DNA of 34,954 nt from Candidatus Neomarinimicrobiota bacterium. GTDB lineage: Bacteria > Fidelibacterota > UBA2242 > B5-G15. Positions 1-8,325 of this stretch are shown one piece after another. The notes beneath the pieces were generated by a model. That model had not been told where the DNA came from. It saw only the letters and a program-made list of their open reading frames with translations, and did no database searches. The position numbers and the translations under genes are program-made. The stretch's first letter is position 1, and every line of letters starts with the position of its first letter. The stretch covers positions 1 to 34,954 of the forward strand of contig JACDNV010000021.1 of the NCBI GenBank assembly GCA_017656425.1. Direction: 5' to 3'.

Positions 1-832
1 GCATTCTGCATTCTGCATTGAGCCTTTGCGCTTAACGTCTTGTATTCACGAAGTCACCGAAGACGATTTCCCGAAGGACAAGATAGCCTTACGGCAATTG
101 CAAAATGAAGATTGCAAAGTGCAAAAGTCAAATTTATTTCTGTCTACATTTTGAGTACAAAAGCCAAATCTGACAAAAGGCGATTTTGCATTTTTCAATT
201 TGCATTTTGCATTCTGCATTGAGCCTTTGCGCTTAACGTCTTGTATTCACGAAGTCACCGAAGACGATTTCCCGAAGGGTAAAATAGCCTTATGGCAATT
301 GCAAAATGAAGATTGCAAAGTGCAAAAGTCAAATTTATTTCTGTATACATTTTGAGTACAAAAGCCAAATCTGACAAAAGGCGATTTTGCATTTTTCAAT
401 TTGCATTCTGCATTCTGCATTGAGCCTTTGCGCTTAACGTCTTGTATTCACGAAGTCACCGAAGACGATTTCCCGAAGGGTAAAATAGCCTTATGGCAAT
501 TGCAAAATGAAGATTGCAAAGTGCAAAAGTCAAATTTATTTCTGTCTACATTTTGAATACAAAAGCCAAATCTGACAAAAGGCGATTTTGCATTTTTCAA
601 TTTGCATTCTGCATTCTGCATTGAGCCTTTGCGCTTAACGTCTTGTATTCACGAAGTCGCCGATGGCGATTTCCCGAAGGGCAAGATAGCCTTACGGCAA
701 TTGCAAAATGAAGATTGCAAAATGCAAAAGTCAAATTTATTTCTGTCTACATTTTGAATACAAAAGCCAAATCTGATAAAAGACGATTTTGCATTTTTCA
801 ATTTGCATTCTGCATTGAGCCTTTGCGCTTAA
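1..832. repeat. 201-bp tandem repeat array, about four copies, open at the left window edge
   Basis: The landmark GAGCCTTTGCGC recurs at 20, 221, 422, 623 and 817. The spacings are 201, 201, 201 and 194; the last interval lacks one 7-bp GCATTCT subunit. Each unit contains the microrepeat GCATTCTGCATTCTGCATT, a block GATTTTGCATTTTTCAATTTGC, and a partly complementary block TTGCAAAATGAAGATTGC, so single strands could fold into long imperfect hairpins. Copies differ by a few bases. Copies 2 and 3 share GGGTAAAATAGCCTTATGG, while copies 1 and 4 have variants with CAAGATAGCCTTACGG. No open reading frame spans the array. It starts mid-unit at base 1, so the array probably continues to the left. Confidence 0.95.
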
Positions 833-1180
833 TTTTAACATATTTCCAGTTATCCTTTCCAAAACTTAAACAGATACCATTCTAAAAATATTCACCATGA
901 GATGAACAAAACATATTAATACCAAGCTAAGGCTAATTGTGAATCCACATATAAAAACATGTTCTTCCAGAGGGAAGAAACTTCATAATACGAAAATCAG
1001 GTTATGCACTGATATTCTTATTTCTTCCTTTTCCATTTCCTCTATTCAATAATATTTGAATTTCTCTTTGTTTCTTGATTTTATCTTTTCTCTAGCAGAA
1101 TTATCGGAGAAAAAAATAGCAAAAAATAAAGGTTAATAAATTTGGTTTTAACCTAATATTCGATTATTCTAAACAAAGTT
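833..1180. other. AT-rich intergenic stretch downstream of the GH2 gene
   Basis: No credible reading frame is visible between the repeat array and the 3' end of the minus-strand glycoside hydrolase gene. The only structure I see is the 7-bp stem at 962-979, listed separately. The rest is low-complexity AT-rich sequence with T/C runs around 1015-1090. Confidence 0.6.
950..979 (-). terminator. Candidate rho-independent terminator of the GH2 gene
   Basis: TTCTTCC (962-968) and GGAAGAA (973-979) form a perfect 7-bp stem with a 4-nt loop. Read on the minus strand the stem is followed by ACATGTTTTTATATG, a modest U-run. It lies about 200 nt past the GH2 stop, which is far for a simple terminator, so the call is tentative. 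Confidence 0.3.
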
Positions 1181-3937
1181 TCAATTTTTAATCTCGATTA
1201 TAACCTTTGCTTTCTTAAGCCCTTCTGATTCAGCTACTACTTTTATCCTTCCTGGAATTCCTTTTTTTGATTTAACAATACACAATACCAGCCCATTAAA
1301 TGCTTTCCTGCTTTTAGATGGAAAAGGCGTAAAATCAGTCGGATCACCATTAGCAGTTGCCACTATTTCGCCAGGTCCTTCTATATGAAAATTGACTTTA
1401 TTATTGGCATCAGGCACAGTATAACCTTCCTCATCAGCAATCCTTACAGTTATGAAGGCCAGGTCCTTTCCATCAGCTTTGATTTTATTCCTGTCTGCTT
1501 TAGCAATCAGTCGATATGGTTCTCCTGTTGTTCTTACAATATCCTCAGCCCATTTTCTGCCATCTTTATAAGTAACAACCTTCAATTCACCAGGTTCATA
1601 TCTAACACTATCCCATCTCAATCTATATTCGAAGCGACCTTTCTTTTTTCTTCCAAGTGATTTACCATTAAGAAAAAGTTCAGCTTCATCGCCGGAAGTA
1701 AAAACATGAACAGGTGTGATTTTACCTATTCTATCGGGCCAATTCCAGTGTGGCAGTATATGAGCCATTGGATAATCTGGGCGCCACTTTGATTGATACA
1801 GATAAAACCTATCCTTCTTAAAACCAGCTAAGTCTATTATTCCAAAATAAGAACTCCGCGATTCATAATATGGGGTTGGCTCTCCTAAATAATCCCATCC
1901 TGACCATACAAATTGTCCTGCTACAAAAGGATGCCTATCAATTGATGCAAACACTTTATCGGGAGATGCACCAAAATCAGCAGCATAAAGCTCGTAGGCA
2001 TTTACATGACGAATTTTTGAATCACCACCACGACCGTCCCTAACAAAATCGCTGACTTTATTTGTTACGGGGAAAAGATAAACACTGCGACTGCTCAATG
2101 AAGCAGCTGTCTCAGTACTTAGAATGACTTTTTCCGGGAATTGTTTATGAAACGGTTCGTATTGAGGAGGCGTACGAATTTTATCAGTTCCCTCAAATTC
2201 AGGATCCTGTCGAATACCCTCCCCCTGATAATTTAGACCTATAACATCCATGACAGCTGGCAGAGGCACATAAGGCTTTGCCCAGTTCATGGCACAGGTA
2301 ACAGGTCGGCTAGGGTCTTCTTCCTTAACAATTCTATAAAGCCTTTTCGCAATCTCTACCCCACTCTCACCAGTATACTGCTCGCCCACCTCATTACCAA
2401 TACTCCATATAATTACAGATGGATGATTCCTATCCCTTCGTATGAATGCCCTTAAATCCTGCTCGTACCACTCGGGAAAAATAAGGTGAAAATCATACGT
2501 GGTTTTCCCTATCTCCCAGCAGTCGAATATCTCATCTATTACAAGAAACCCCAGCCTGTCTGTCAGCTCCAATAGTTCAGGTGCAGGAGGGTTATGTGCT
2601 GTCCGTATAGCATTACAACCCATTTCCCTTAAAATTTCTAATTGCCTCTCAGCAGCGCGCAAATTAAAAGCTGTCCCTAATGGCCCAAGGTCATGATGTA
2701 GATTTACACCTTTAATTTTAACCAATTCTCCATTTACAAAAATACCAGAATCAGGATCAAATCGAATATGCCTGATACCAAATGGTGTCTCAAATTTATC
2801 TATAATCTTACTACCTTCCCATAATGTAGTTACCGCTATATACTGATGAGGATATTGTTCTGGTGGTGGACCCCAGAGTTTTGGTTTCTCGACAATAGTT
2901 GAAGACTCTATTTTTTCTCTGCTACCCGGTAATATTTTCATTTCTATTGGTTTAAATGACGCTACCTTCTCTCTTACTATCTTTCTTAAAGGATCGAAGT
3001 AATGAATATCTGTTTTTACATAAACATCTGCTTCTCTATTCGAATCGTTTTGAATGCAAACTTCAATCCTGACATTGGCAAAATCTCTGGAAACTTCAGG
3101 AGTAACTACAAATGTACCCCAATGTGATACATGTACAGGATTTGTTTTAGTTAACCAGACGTTTCTATATATTCCACCTCCTGGATACCATCTTGATGAA
3201 TTAGGTGGATTATCCAGCCGTATTGCAATCAGATTTTCATCTCCCCATTTTATATATTTTGTAATATCCAGATACCATGATGCATATCCATAGGGCCATC
3301 CACCAGCAACATTTCCATTTACCCATACTATTGTATATGACATCGCCCCATCTATTTCCAAGAAAATACATTTCCCGGAGTCTGATTCAGGAATAAATAT
3401 CTTCTTCCGATACCACCCAACTCCCGGGCTGGGTAACCTTCCCATACTTCCACCTACCTCAGGATTGGGACCTGTAAAAAATGGACCATTTATAGCCCAA
3501 TCGTGTGGAAGGTCAACTATTTCCCAATTTGAATCATCATAGTCAAGTAGAACAAAGGGGAAATTACTACTAGGATTATCTTTCGGTCTTTTATAATGCC
3601 TCGACGAATCTTTTATAAATTCATTCCCTGTAGGCGTAACCCAGGGCTTTAAAATAAATTGAAAAGAATTAAAGTTTTTAAATCCAGCCAGCTTAGCAAC
3701 ATCTATTTCGTCTTTTTTACTTTTATACATAAATTGGAATAAATCATAAACCAGAGAATCCGCCTTCTCTCTTGAGGGATATTTAAAAAATCGCCAATCA
3801 TCATTTATTGATATGCGTTTCCTTACATTATAATAAATAACTTTCTTACCACATTCATAAAAAATATTTACGTATATTATAAGAATAAAAATGATAAGGG
3901 AACATCCAACAAAGTTAACATTTAATCTGCCATTCAT
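1181..3937 (-). CDS. Glycoside hydrolase family 2 (beta-galactosidase-like), envelope-anchored or exported
   Basis: The product is 918 residues, a retaining exo-glycosidase of the beta-galactosidase/beta-glucuronidase/beta-mannosidase superfamily. Visible elements are an N-terminal hydrophobic segment (residues about 9-27, NFVGCSLIIFILIIYVNIFY), the sugar-binding jelly-roll (about 120-265), the Ig-like domain (to about 385), the TIM barrel (NGELVKIKGVNLHHD from 402), and C-terminal Ig-like domains from about 740. The acid/base is Glu516 in WSIGNEVGE and the nucleophile Glu609 in ILSTETAAS. Start: the open frame extends 22 codons further to an ATG at 4003, but that has no ribosome site, while ATG 3937 follows AAGGAG at a 6-nt distance. 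A roughly 70-residue insertion (about 53-125) separates DDWRFFKYP from the conserved DSNWEIVDLPHDW. The gene stands alone. It has no secretion-system tail like that of the pectate lyase, so it may be a periplasmic or inner-membrane-anchored enzyme. The substrate cannot be read from the sequence; beta-galactoside is a guess. Confidence 0.9.
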   Translation of the reverse strand: MNGRLNVNFVGCSLIIFILIIYVNIFYECGKKVIYYNVRKRISINDDWRFFKYPSREKADSLVYDLFQFMYKSKKDEIDVAKLAGFKNFNSFQFILKPWVTPTGNEFIKDSSRHYKRPKDNPSSNFPFVLLDYDDSNWEIVDLPHDWAINGPFFTGPNPEVGGSMGRLPSPGVGWYRKKIFIPESDSGKCIFLEIDGAMSYTIVWVNGNVAGGWPYGYASWYLDITKYIKWGDENLIAIRLDNPPNSSRWYPGGGIYRNVWLTKTNPVHVSHWGTFVVTPEVSRDFANVRIEVCIQNDSNREADVYVKTDIHYFDPLRKIVREKVASFKPIEMKILPGSREKIESSTIVEKPKLWGPPPEQYPHQYIAVTTLWEGSKIIDKFETPFGIRHIRFDPDSGIFVNGELVKIKGVNLHHDLGPLGTAFNLRAAERQLEILREMGCNAIRTAHNPPAPELLELTDRLGFLVIDEIFDCWEIGKTTYDFHLIFPEWYEQDLRAFIRRDRNHPSVIIWSIGNEVGEQYTGESGVEIAKRLYRIVKEEDPSRPVTCAMNWAKPYVPLPAVMDVIGLNYQGEGIRQDPEFEGTDKIRTPPQYEPFHKQFPEKVILSTETAASLSSRSVYLFPVTNKVSDFVRDGRGGDSKIRHVNAYELYAADFGASPDKVFASIDRHPFVAGQFVWSGWDYLGEPTPYYESRSSYFGIIDLAGFKKDRFYLYQSKWRPDYPMAHILPHWNWPDRIGKITPVHVFTSGDEAELFLNGKSLGRKKKGRFEYRLRWDSVRYEPGELKVVTYKDGRKWAEDIVRTTGEPYRLIAKADRNKIKADGKDLAFITVRIADEEGYTVPDANNKVNFHIEGPGEIVATANGDPTDFTPFPSKSRKAFNGLVLCIVKSKKGIPGRIKVVAESEGLKKAKVIIEIKN

Positions 3938-4003
3938 AAAAATCTCCTTAATTTTCAATAATAAGAATATACTAAATATACTTTTAAAAATCATACGTTT
4001 CAA

Positions 4004-4449
4004 GAGCCGCTATTAATAAAGGCAGTAAATCGATTATACTTTATAAAATTCTTTAAAATAGAAATATGTGATAGATAGAACTACCCTATAAAATCAATAG
4101 CATCAGTACAAAGTTTGTGATTTAAATAGGTATATAATTTTAATGTTTATCAACCACAGCTTTTGAACTTGTATAGACCTTTGCTTTTACTCATAATTCT
4201 TCAAGAGACTACTAGTAGTTGTTGTGAATACGAATCTCTAACATTTTTTTTAACAAATTTTTGTCGTCTATTATTAATATGCAGCTAATACGATGCATTC
4301 TTCCCCATCACCATTTATCATATCACTTAAGTTACCTAAGATTCTGCGCCATATTAAACTACGCGTCTGTGGACAAGAAGTGGTGATTGATAGCAAGGCA
4401 TACAAACTACAATTATTCGGTATAATTCCCAAACCCATAAGTATAAAAA
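4004..4449. other. Intergenic region between fhs and the GH2 gene, with a perfect 12-bp palindrome
   Basis: No convincing gene is present. ACTACTAGTAGT at 4208-4219 is a perfect palindrome about 270 bp upstream of the GH2 start and could be an operator. TATAAT on the minus strand at 4033-4038 is a possible -10 element for GH2, with a leader near 90 nt, but no good -35 is visible. A 63-codon plus-strand frame (4293-4484) has no ribosome site and runs into the 3' end of fhs, so I do not call it. Confidence 0.45.
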
Positions 4450-6078
4450 TCATACTAGGCCAATTGTTCTGCCATCTGGCATAACTTTTATTCGAACTGC
4501 CACCGGTTCTTTAGGCAACCCTGGCATAGTCAATATGTTTCCTGCAATAGCAACAATAAAACCTGCTCCCGCTGCAATTCTCAATTCATTAATATTAATT
4601 TTAAACTTTCTCGGTCTACCTAATAGTTTTGGATTATCTGATAATGACTTATGAGTTTTCGCTATACAGATTGGAAGATTAGAAAAACCATGTCTATTGA
4701 TTAATTCTATATCTGTTTCCGCAGATCTATCAAAATCCACACCTATAGCACCATAGATCTTTTTAGCTATTCTCTCTATTTTATGCTCAATTGACATATC
4801 AAGTGGATATAAATAGGTAAACTTATAATTTTTATTTTCTTCAATACTTTTTAAAACCGCTTTTGCTAAATCAACAGCCCCTTTCCCACCTTCTTGGTAA
4901 TGGTTTGTTACTACTGATCTAACACCTTCATTTTCACAAAATTCAATTATTTTATCAATATCCTTTCCCGTATCTTCTTTAAAACGATTAATTGCTACAA
5001 CAGGATTAAGACCAAAAAATCTTATATTTTCGATATGCTTGGCGAGATTTCCAAGCCCTCCATCCTCAGTAAATCCACCATGATGCTTTATTGCCCTGAC
5101 CGTTGTGACAATCACAACAGCATCAGGTTTGAGATTTGCAATCCTGCACTTAATATGAAAAAATTTTTCTCCTCCAAGATCTGTACCAAATCCTGCTTCT
5201 GTCACTACATAATCCGTTAACTTCAAAGCCATTCTGGTAGCAATAATACTATTTGTACCCTGAGCTATATTTGCAAATGGACCTCCATGTACAAAAGCAG
5301 GTGTTCCTTCCATAGTCTGCACAAGATTTGGGTGAATCGCATCTCTCAGCAGAACCTGCATCGCACCCTCAGCTCTAATATCTCTTACATAGACAGGTTC
5401 ACCTTTATACGTAAAAGCAACTAGAGCATTAGAAAGTCTTCTTCCAAGGTCCTCAAAGTCACTTGCAAGACACAGCATAGCCATAACCTCAGAAGCCGGA
5501 GTGATAACAAAACCATCAGGTCTTGGGATTCCATGACGTACACCGCCTAAACCAACAAGAATCTCTCTTAATGCCCTGTCATTAAGATCAATAACTCTTT
5601 TCCAGATAATTCTCCGCGGATCGATACCAAGTTCATTTCCATGATAAAGATGATTATCTATCAACGCAGCAAGGAGATTATTTGCTTTACTTACTGAATA
5701 CATATCTCCAACAAAATGTAGGTTTATGTCTTCTGATGGGACAATCTGTGATTTGCCAGCACCTGTACCACCACCTTTAATTCCAAAGTATGGACCAAGT
5801 GAGGGTTCCCTCAGACATATGCTGGATTTGTAACCAAGACATCTCAGCGCATCACCAAGACCTATGGTAGTAGTGGTCTTTCCCTCACCTTTTGGAGTGG
5901 GTGTCATTGCAGTAACAAGTATGAGTTTACCGTCCTTTTTCTTTTCATTTAATTTCAAGTGTTCAATAGGAATTTTAGCAATGTAATGTCCATGAGGGAA
6001 AACATCATCAAAACTTAAACCTAATTCTCTAACCACCTCTCTAATTTTCCTTTTAGGTAAATTATTTGTATTATTCAT
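4450..6078 (-). CDS. fhs: Formate--tetrahydrofolate ligase
   Basis: The 542-residue protein ligates formate to tetrahydrofolate using ATP, giving 10-formyl-THF for purine synthesis, formyl-Met-tRNA or a folate-based C1 pathway in the cytosol. The family signature is clear: an N-terminal IREVVRELGL segment, the P-loop-like TPTPKGEGKTTTTIGLG at residues 59-75, GGGTGAGKSQIVP, and a C-terminal GAGFIVAIAGNILTMPGLPKEP. The length matches the usual 550-560. ATG 6078 is preceded by GGGAG about 8 nt away. It is monocistronic in view, since the GH2 gene is about 500 bp downstream. No other Wood-Ljungdahl or folD gene lies in the window, so an anabolic role is the safer reading. Confidence 0.97.
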   Translation of the reverse strand: MNNTNNLPKRKIREVVRELGLSFDDVFPHGHYIAKIPIEHLKLNEKKKDGKLILVTAMTPTPKGEGKTTTTIGLGDALRCLGYKSSICLREPSLGPYFGIKGGGTGAGKSQIVPSEDINLHFVGDMYSVSKANNLLAALIDNHLYHGNELGIDPRRIIWKRVIDLNDRALREILVGLGGVRHGIPRPDGFVITPASEVMAMLCLASDFEDLGRRLSNALVAFTYKGEPVYVRDIRAEGAMQVLLRDAIHPNLVQTMEGTPAFVHGGPFANIAQGTNSIIATRMALKLTDYVVTEAGFGTDLGGEKFFHIKCRIANLKPDAVVIVTTVRAIKHHGGFTEDGGLGNLAKHIENIRFFGLNPVVAINRFKEDTGKDIDKIIEFCENEGVRSVVTNHYQEGGKGAVDLAKAVLKSIEENKNYKFTYLYPLDMSIEHKIERIAKKIYGAIGVDFDRSAETDIELINRHGFSNLPICIAKTHKSLSDNPKLLGRPRKFKININELRIAAGAGFIVAIAGNILTMPGLPKEPVAVRIKVMPDGRTIGLV

Positions 6079-6119
6079 CTAACGATCTCCCAGACAATAA
6101 ATCATATAGTTATCATAAA

Positions 6120-6129
6120 TTCGATCGAA
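6120..6129. promoter_or_regulatory. Perfect palindrome TTCGATCGAA upstream of fhs
   Basis: A 10-bp perfect inverted repeat lies 42-51 bp upstream of the fhs start in the divergent fhs/rrf2 region. It could be an operator for fhs, but no known motif is matched. Confidence 0.25.
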
Positions 6130-6261
6130 ATTAAAAATTTTGGTAAACAACAAGTAAAACATCTTTTGATATTTAAATAATTTAATTTGTTACGCATTCT
6201 ATTATTATTTTTTCATCGTATTCGAATAATTTTTATATAAAAAAATAAAAACAAACTGTTT

Positions 6262-6304
6262 TTGTACAATTCCTGTTAAAAATACAAAAAAATACTTGTA
6301 TAAT
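6262..6304 (+). promoter_or_regulatory. Candidate promoter and Rrf2 operator for the isc operon
   Basis: TATAAT at 6299-6304 is a perfect -10 element, with a weak -35 (TTAAAA, 6276-6281) at 17-bp spacing and a leader of about 40 nt. Two inverted repeats overlap it: TTGTACAA (6262-6269) and TACAA-N8-TTGTA (6283-6300), the latter covering the spacer and the -10. Rrf2 proteins commonly autoregulate, so these are plausible binding sites for the adjacent regulator. No experimental motif was matched. Confidence 0.4.
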
Positions 6305-6351
6305 TGAAAATTATTACTTATTATTCATATAGTATTAATAGGATTTGAAAA

Positions 6352-6774
6352 ATGATCAAAATTACAACAAAAATTAGATATGCAATCAGACTACTTATTT
6401 TTTTAGCTCAGCGTAAGGGAAAAGTGGTGTTTCTAAAAGATGTTTCGGAAAAGGAAAATATAAGTTTTAAATACCTTGAGCAAATTATACCATACCTTAA
6501 AAATAGTGGACTCATATTGTCTAAAAGGGGCGCCAAAGGTGGCTATATTCTTGCAAAAAAACCATCACAAATAACAATAAAAGAAATAGTCCAGAGCATA
6601 GAAGGACCTATTGCTATTGTTGAATGTGTCACATCACCCGAGTATTGTAATCGTAGGAATAATTGTGCTCCAAATAAACTCTGGAAAAAGTTAAACGAAC
6701 AAATCTCAGATACATTGGAAACCATAACACTAGAAGACTTAGTATCAAATAAAATTTCAATGGAGGTATCATGA
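6352..6774 (+). CDS. Rrf2-family transcriptional regulator with three cysteines (IscR-like)
   Basis: The 140-residue protein has an N-terminal winged helix (residues about 1-75, with ISFKYLEQIIPYLKNSGLILSKRGAKGGYIL) followed by Cys92, Cys99 and Cys105, where IscR ligates a [2Fe-2S] cluster. The spacing here is C-X6-C-X5-C, against C-X5-C-X5-C in E. coli IscR. It likely senses Fe-S status and represses or tunes the operon it starts. Its stop overlaps the iscS ATG by 4 nt (ATGA), so the two are translationally coupled. I call it IscR-like rather than iscR, because Rrf2 members also sense cysteine, NO or redox state. Confidence 0.9.
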   Translation: MIKITTKIRYAIRLLIFLAQRKGKVVFLKDVSEKENISFKYLEQIIPYLKNSGLILSKRGAKGGYILAKKPSQITIKEIVQSIEGPIAIVECVTSPEYCNRRNNCAPNKLWKKLNEQISDTLETITLEDLVSNKISMEVS

Positions 6775-7934
6775 AATACATATACATGGACCATGCGGCT
6801 ACGACACCTACTGACCAAGATGTTTTAAAAGCAATGCTTCCATTTTTTAGCGAAAAATATGGGAATCCATCAAGCCTATATTCTATAGGACAGGAATCAC
6901 GCACAGCCATAGAAGAAGCACGAGGAAAGGTAGCAAAATTTATAGGTGCAAAACATGATGAAATAGTATTCACAAGTGGTGGCACCGAAAGCAACAATTT
7001 CGCATTAATGGGCGTTGCCTGGGCAAATCAGAAAAAAGGTGATCACATTATTACAAGCTCAATCGAACACCATGCTATTATCAATCCATGTAAATTTCTG
7101 GAAAAAAGAGGTTTTAAAGTTACATATTTACCCGTAGATAAATATGGTATCATAGATCCTGATGATGTGAAAAAAGCTGTAACAGACAAAACTATTCTGA
7201 TATCCATCATGCATGCAAATAATGAAATTGGAACCATTGAACCAATCGCCGAAATTGGTAAAATTGCAAAAGAGAAAGAAATTATTTTTCACACTGACGC
7301 TGTACAAACAGTGGGTCATATTCCTGTTAATGTTGATAAATTAAATGTAGATTTACTAAGCTTATCAGCTCATAAATTTTATGGACCAAAAGGAGTGGGA
7401 GCTCTTTACATAAGGAAGGGCACAAAGATAGTCCCATACCTTTATGGTGGTGATCAGGAAAAAAGAAGAAGAGCATCAACAGAAAACGTTCCTGGAATTG
7501 TTGGACTTAAGAGAGCAATAGAACTGGCAGAACAAAATATGGAAGAAGAATCAAAAAGATTAACAAATTTGAGAAATAAATTAATTGAGAAAGTTTTAAC
7601 TGGAATTGATGAGACAATCCTAAATGGACATCCAACACAAAGACTACCTAATAATACAAACTTCTCCTTTAAATATATTGAGGGAGAATCACTAATATTA
7701 AGCCTTGATATGGAGGGAATCGCCTGTAGCACAGGTTCTGCCTGTACATCCAGCATGTTAGAGCCTTCACATGTTCTTCTGGCGATTGGACTACCCCACG
7801 AAATAGCTCATGGGAGCTTAAGATTTACTCTTGGCAGATCAAATAATGAAGAACAAATTGATTATGTAGTTGAAAAACTTAAAAAAGTAGTGAATAAATT
7901 CAGGAGTATGTCTCCTTTGTATAAGAAAAAGTGA
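6771..7934 (+). CDS. iscS: Cysteine desulfurase, IscS/NifS type
   Basis: This PLP enzyme of 387 residues converts cysteine to alanine and delivers persulfide sulfur to the IscU scaffold and to thiouridylase MnmA, also encoded in this window. Seen in the sequence: the N-terminal YMDHAATTP, a PLP Lys202 in LSAHKFYGPKG, the histidine-containing SSIEHHAI, and catalytic Cys325 in STGSACTSSMLEPSHVL. The loop around Cys325 is the long group I form typical of IscS/NifS. ATG 6771 overlaps the upstream regulator and follows GGAGGT inside it. iscU starts 7 bp downstream. Confidence 0.96.
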   Translation: MKYIYMDHAATTPTDQDVLKAMLPFFSEKYGNPSSLYSIGQESRTAIEEARGKVAKFIGAKHDEIVFTSGGTESNNFALMGVAWANQKKGDHIITSSIEHHAIINPCKFLEKRGFKVTYLPVDKYGIIDPDDVKKAVTDKTILISIMHANNEIGTIEPIAEIGKIAKEKEIIFHTDAVQTVGHIPVNVDKLNVDLLSLSAHKFYGPKGVGALYIRKGTKIVPYLYGGDQEKRRRASTENVPGIVGLKRAIELAEQNMEEESKRLTNLRNKLIEKVLTGIDETILNGHPTQRLPNNTNFSFKYIEGESLILSLDMEGIACSTGSACTSSMLEPSHVLLAIGLPHEIAHGSLRFTLGRSNNEEQIDYVVEKLKKVVNKFRSMSPLYKKK

Positions 7935-7941
7935 GGTTAAG

Positions 7942-8325
7942 ATGTCAGTATATAGCGAAAAAGTAATGGACCATTTTAGAAATCCTAGAAATGTAGGAGA
8001 GATCGAGAATCCCGACGGAGTTGGTAAAGTAGGTAATCCGGTTTGTGGTGATATAATGGAATTATACATCAAAGTTAAAGATGAAAAGATAGTTGATGCA
8101 AAATTCAAAACCTTTGGATGCGGAGCTGCTATTGCCACAAGTTCCATGTTAACGGAAATGGTAAAAGGAAAAACTATTGAGGAAGCATTGAAAATAACCA
8201 ATAAAGCAGTGGCGGAAGCACTTGATGGTTTGCCACCAATTAAGATGCATTGTTCGGTACTTGCGGAGGAAGCCCTAAAGAGTGCCATTAAGGACTATTA
8301 TAAGAAGAAGGAAAAGGTAAAATGA
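7942..8325 (+). CDS. iscU: Fe-S cluster assembly scaffold, IscU/NifU N-domain type
   Basis: A 127-residue scaffold on which IscS sulfur and iron form a [2Fe-2S] cluster before transfer to targets. Conserved ligands are visible: Cys35 with Asp37 (NPVCGD), Cys60 (TFGCGAAIATSS) and Cys104 with His103 (KMHCSVLAEEAL). It has the IscU/NifU fold only, without the C-terminal NifU or ferredoxin-like domains of full NifU. GAGGTTAAG precedes the ATG. Its stop codon overlaps the start of the downstream P-type ATPase by 4 nt. No hscA, hscB, iscA or fdx gene follows, so the isc set is minimal here. Confidence 0.95.
   Translation: MSVYSEKVMDHFRNPRNVGEIENPDGVGKVGNPVCGDIMELYIKVKDEKIVDAKFKTFGCGAAIATSSMLTEMVKGKTIEEALKITNKAVAEALDGLPPIKMHCSVLAEEALKSAIKDYYKKKEKVK

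Noticed and set aside
1-832. CRISPR array
   Set aside because: The repeating unit is 201 bp and nearly all of it is repeated. There are no short repeats separated by unique spacers and no cas genes.
3938-4003. Longer N-terminus of the GH2 protein from ATG 4003
   Set aside because: It has no ribosome site, whereas ATG 3937 follows AAGGAG and gives a normal N-terminal hydrophobic signal.
4293-4484. 63-codon plus-strand frame between the GH2 gene and fhs
   Set aside because: No ribosome site, no recognisable motif, and it overlaps the 3' end of fhs on the opposite strand.
6543-6997. Minus-strand frames opposite the Rrf2 and iscS genes
   Set aside because: They lie entirely opposite well-supported genes and show no family motif.
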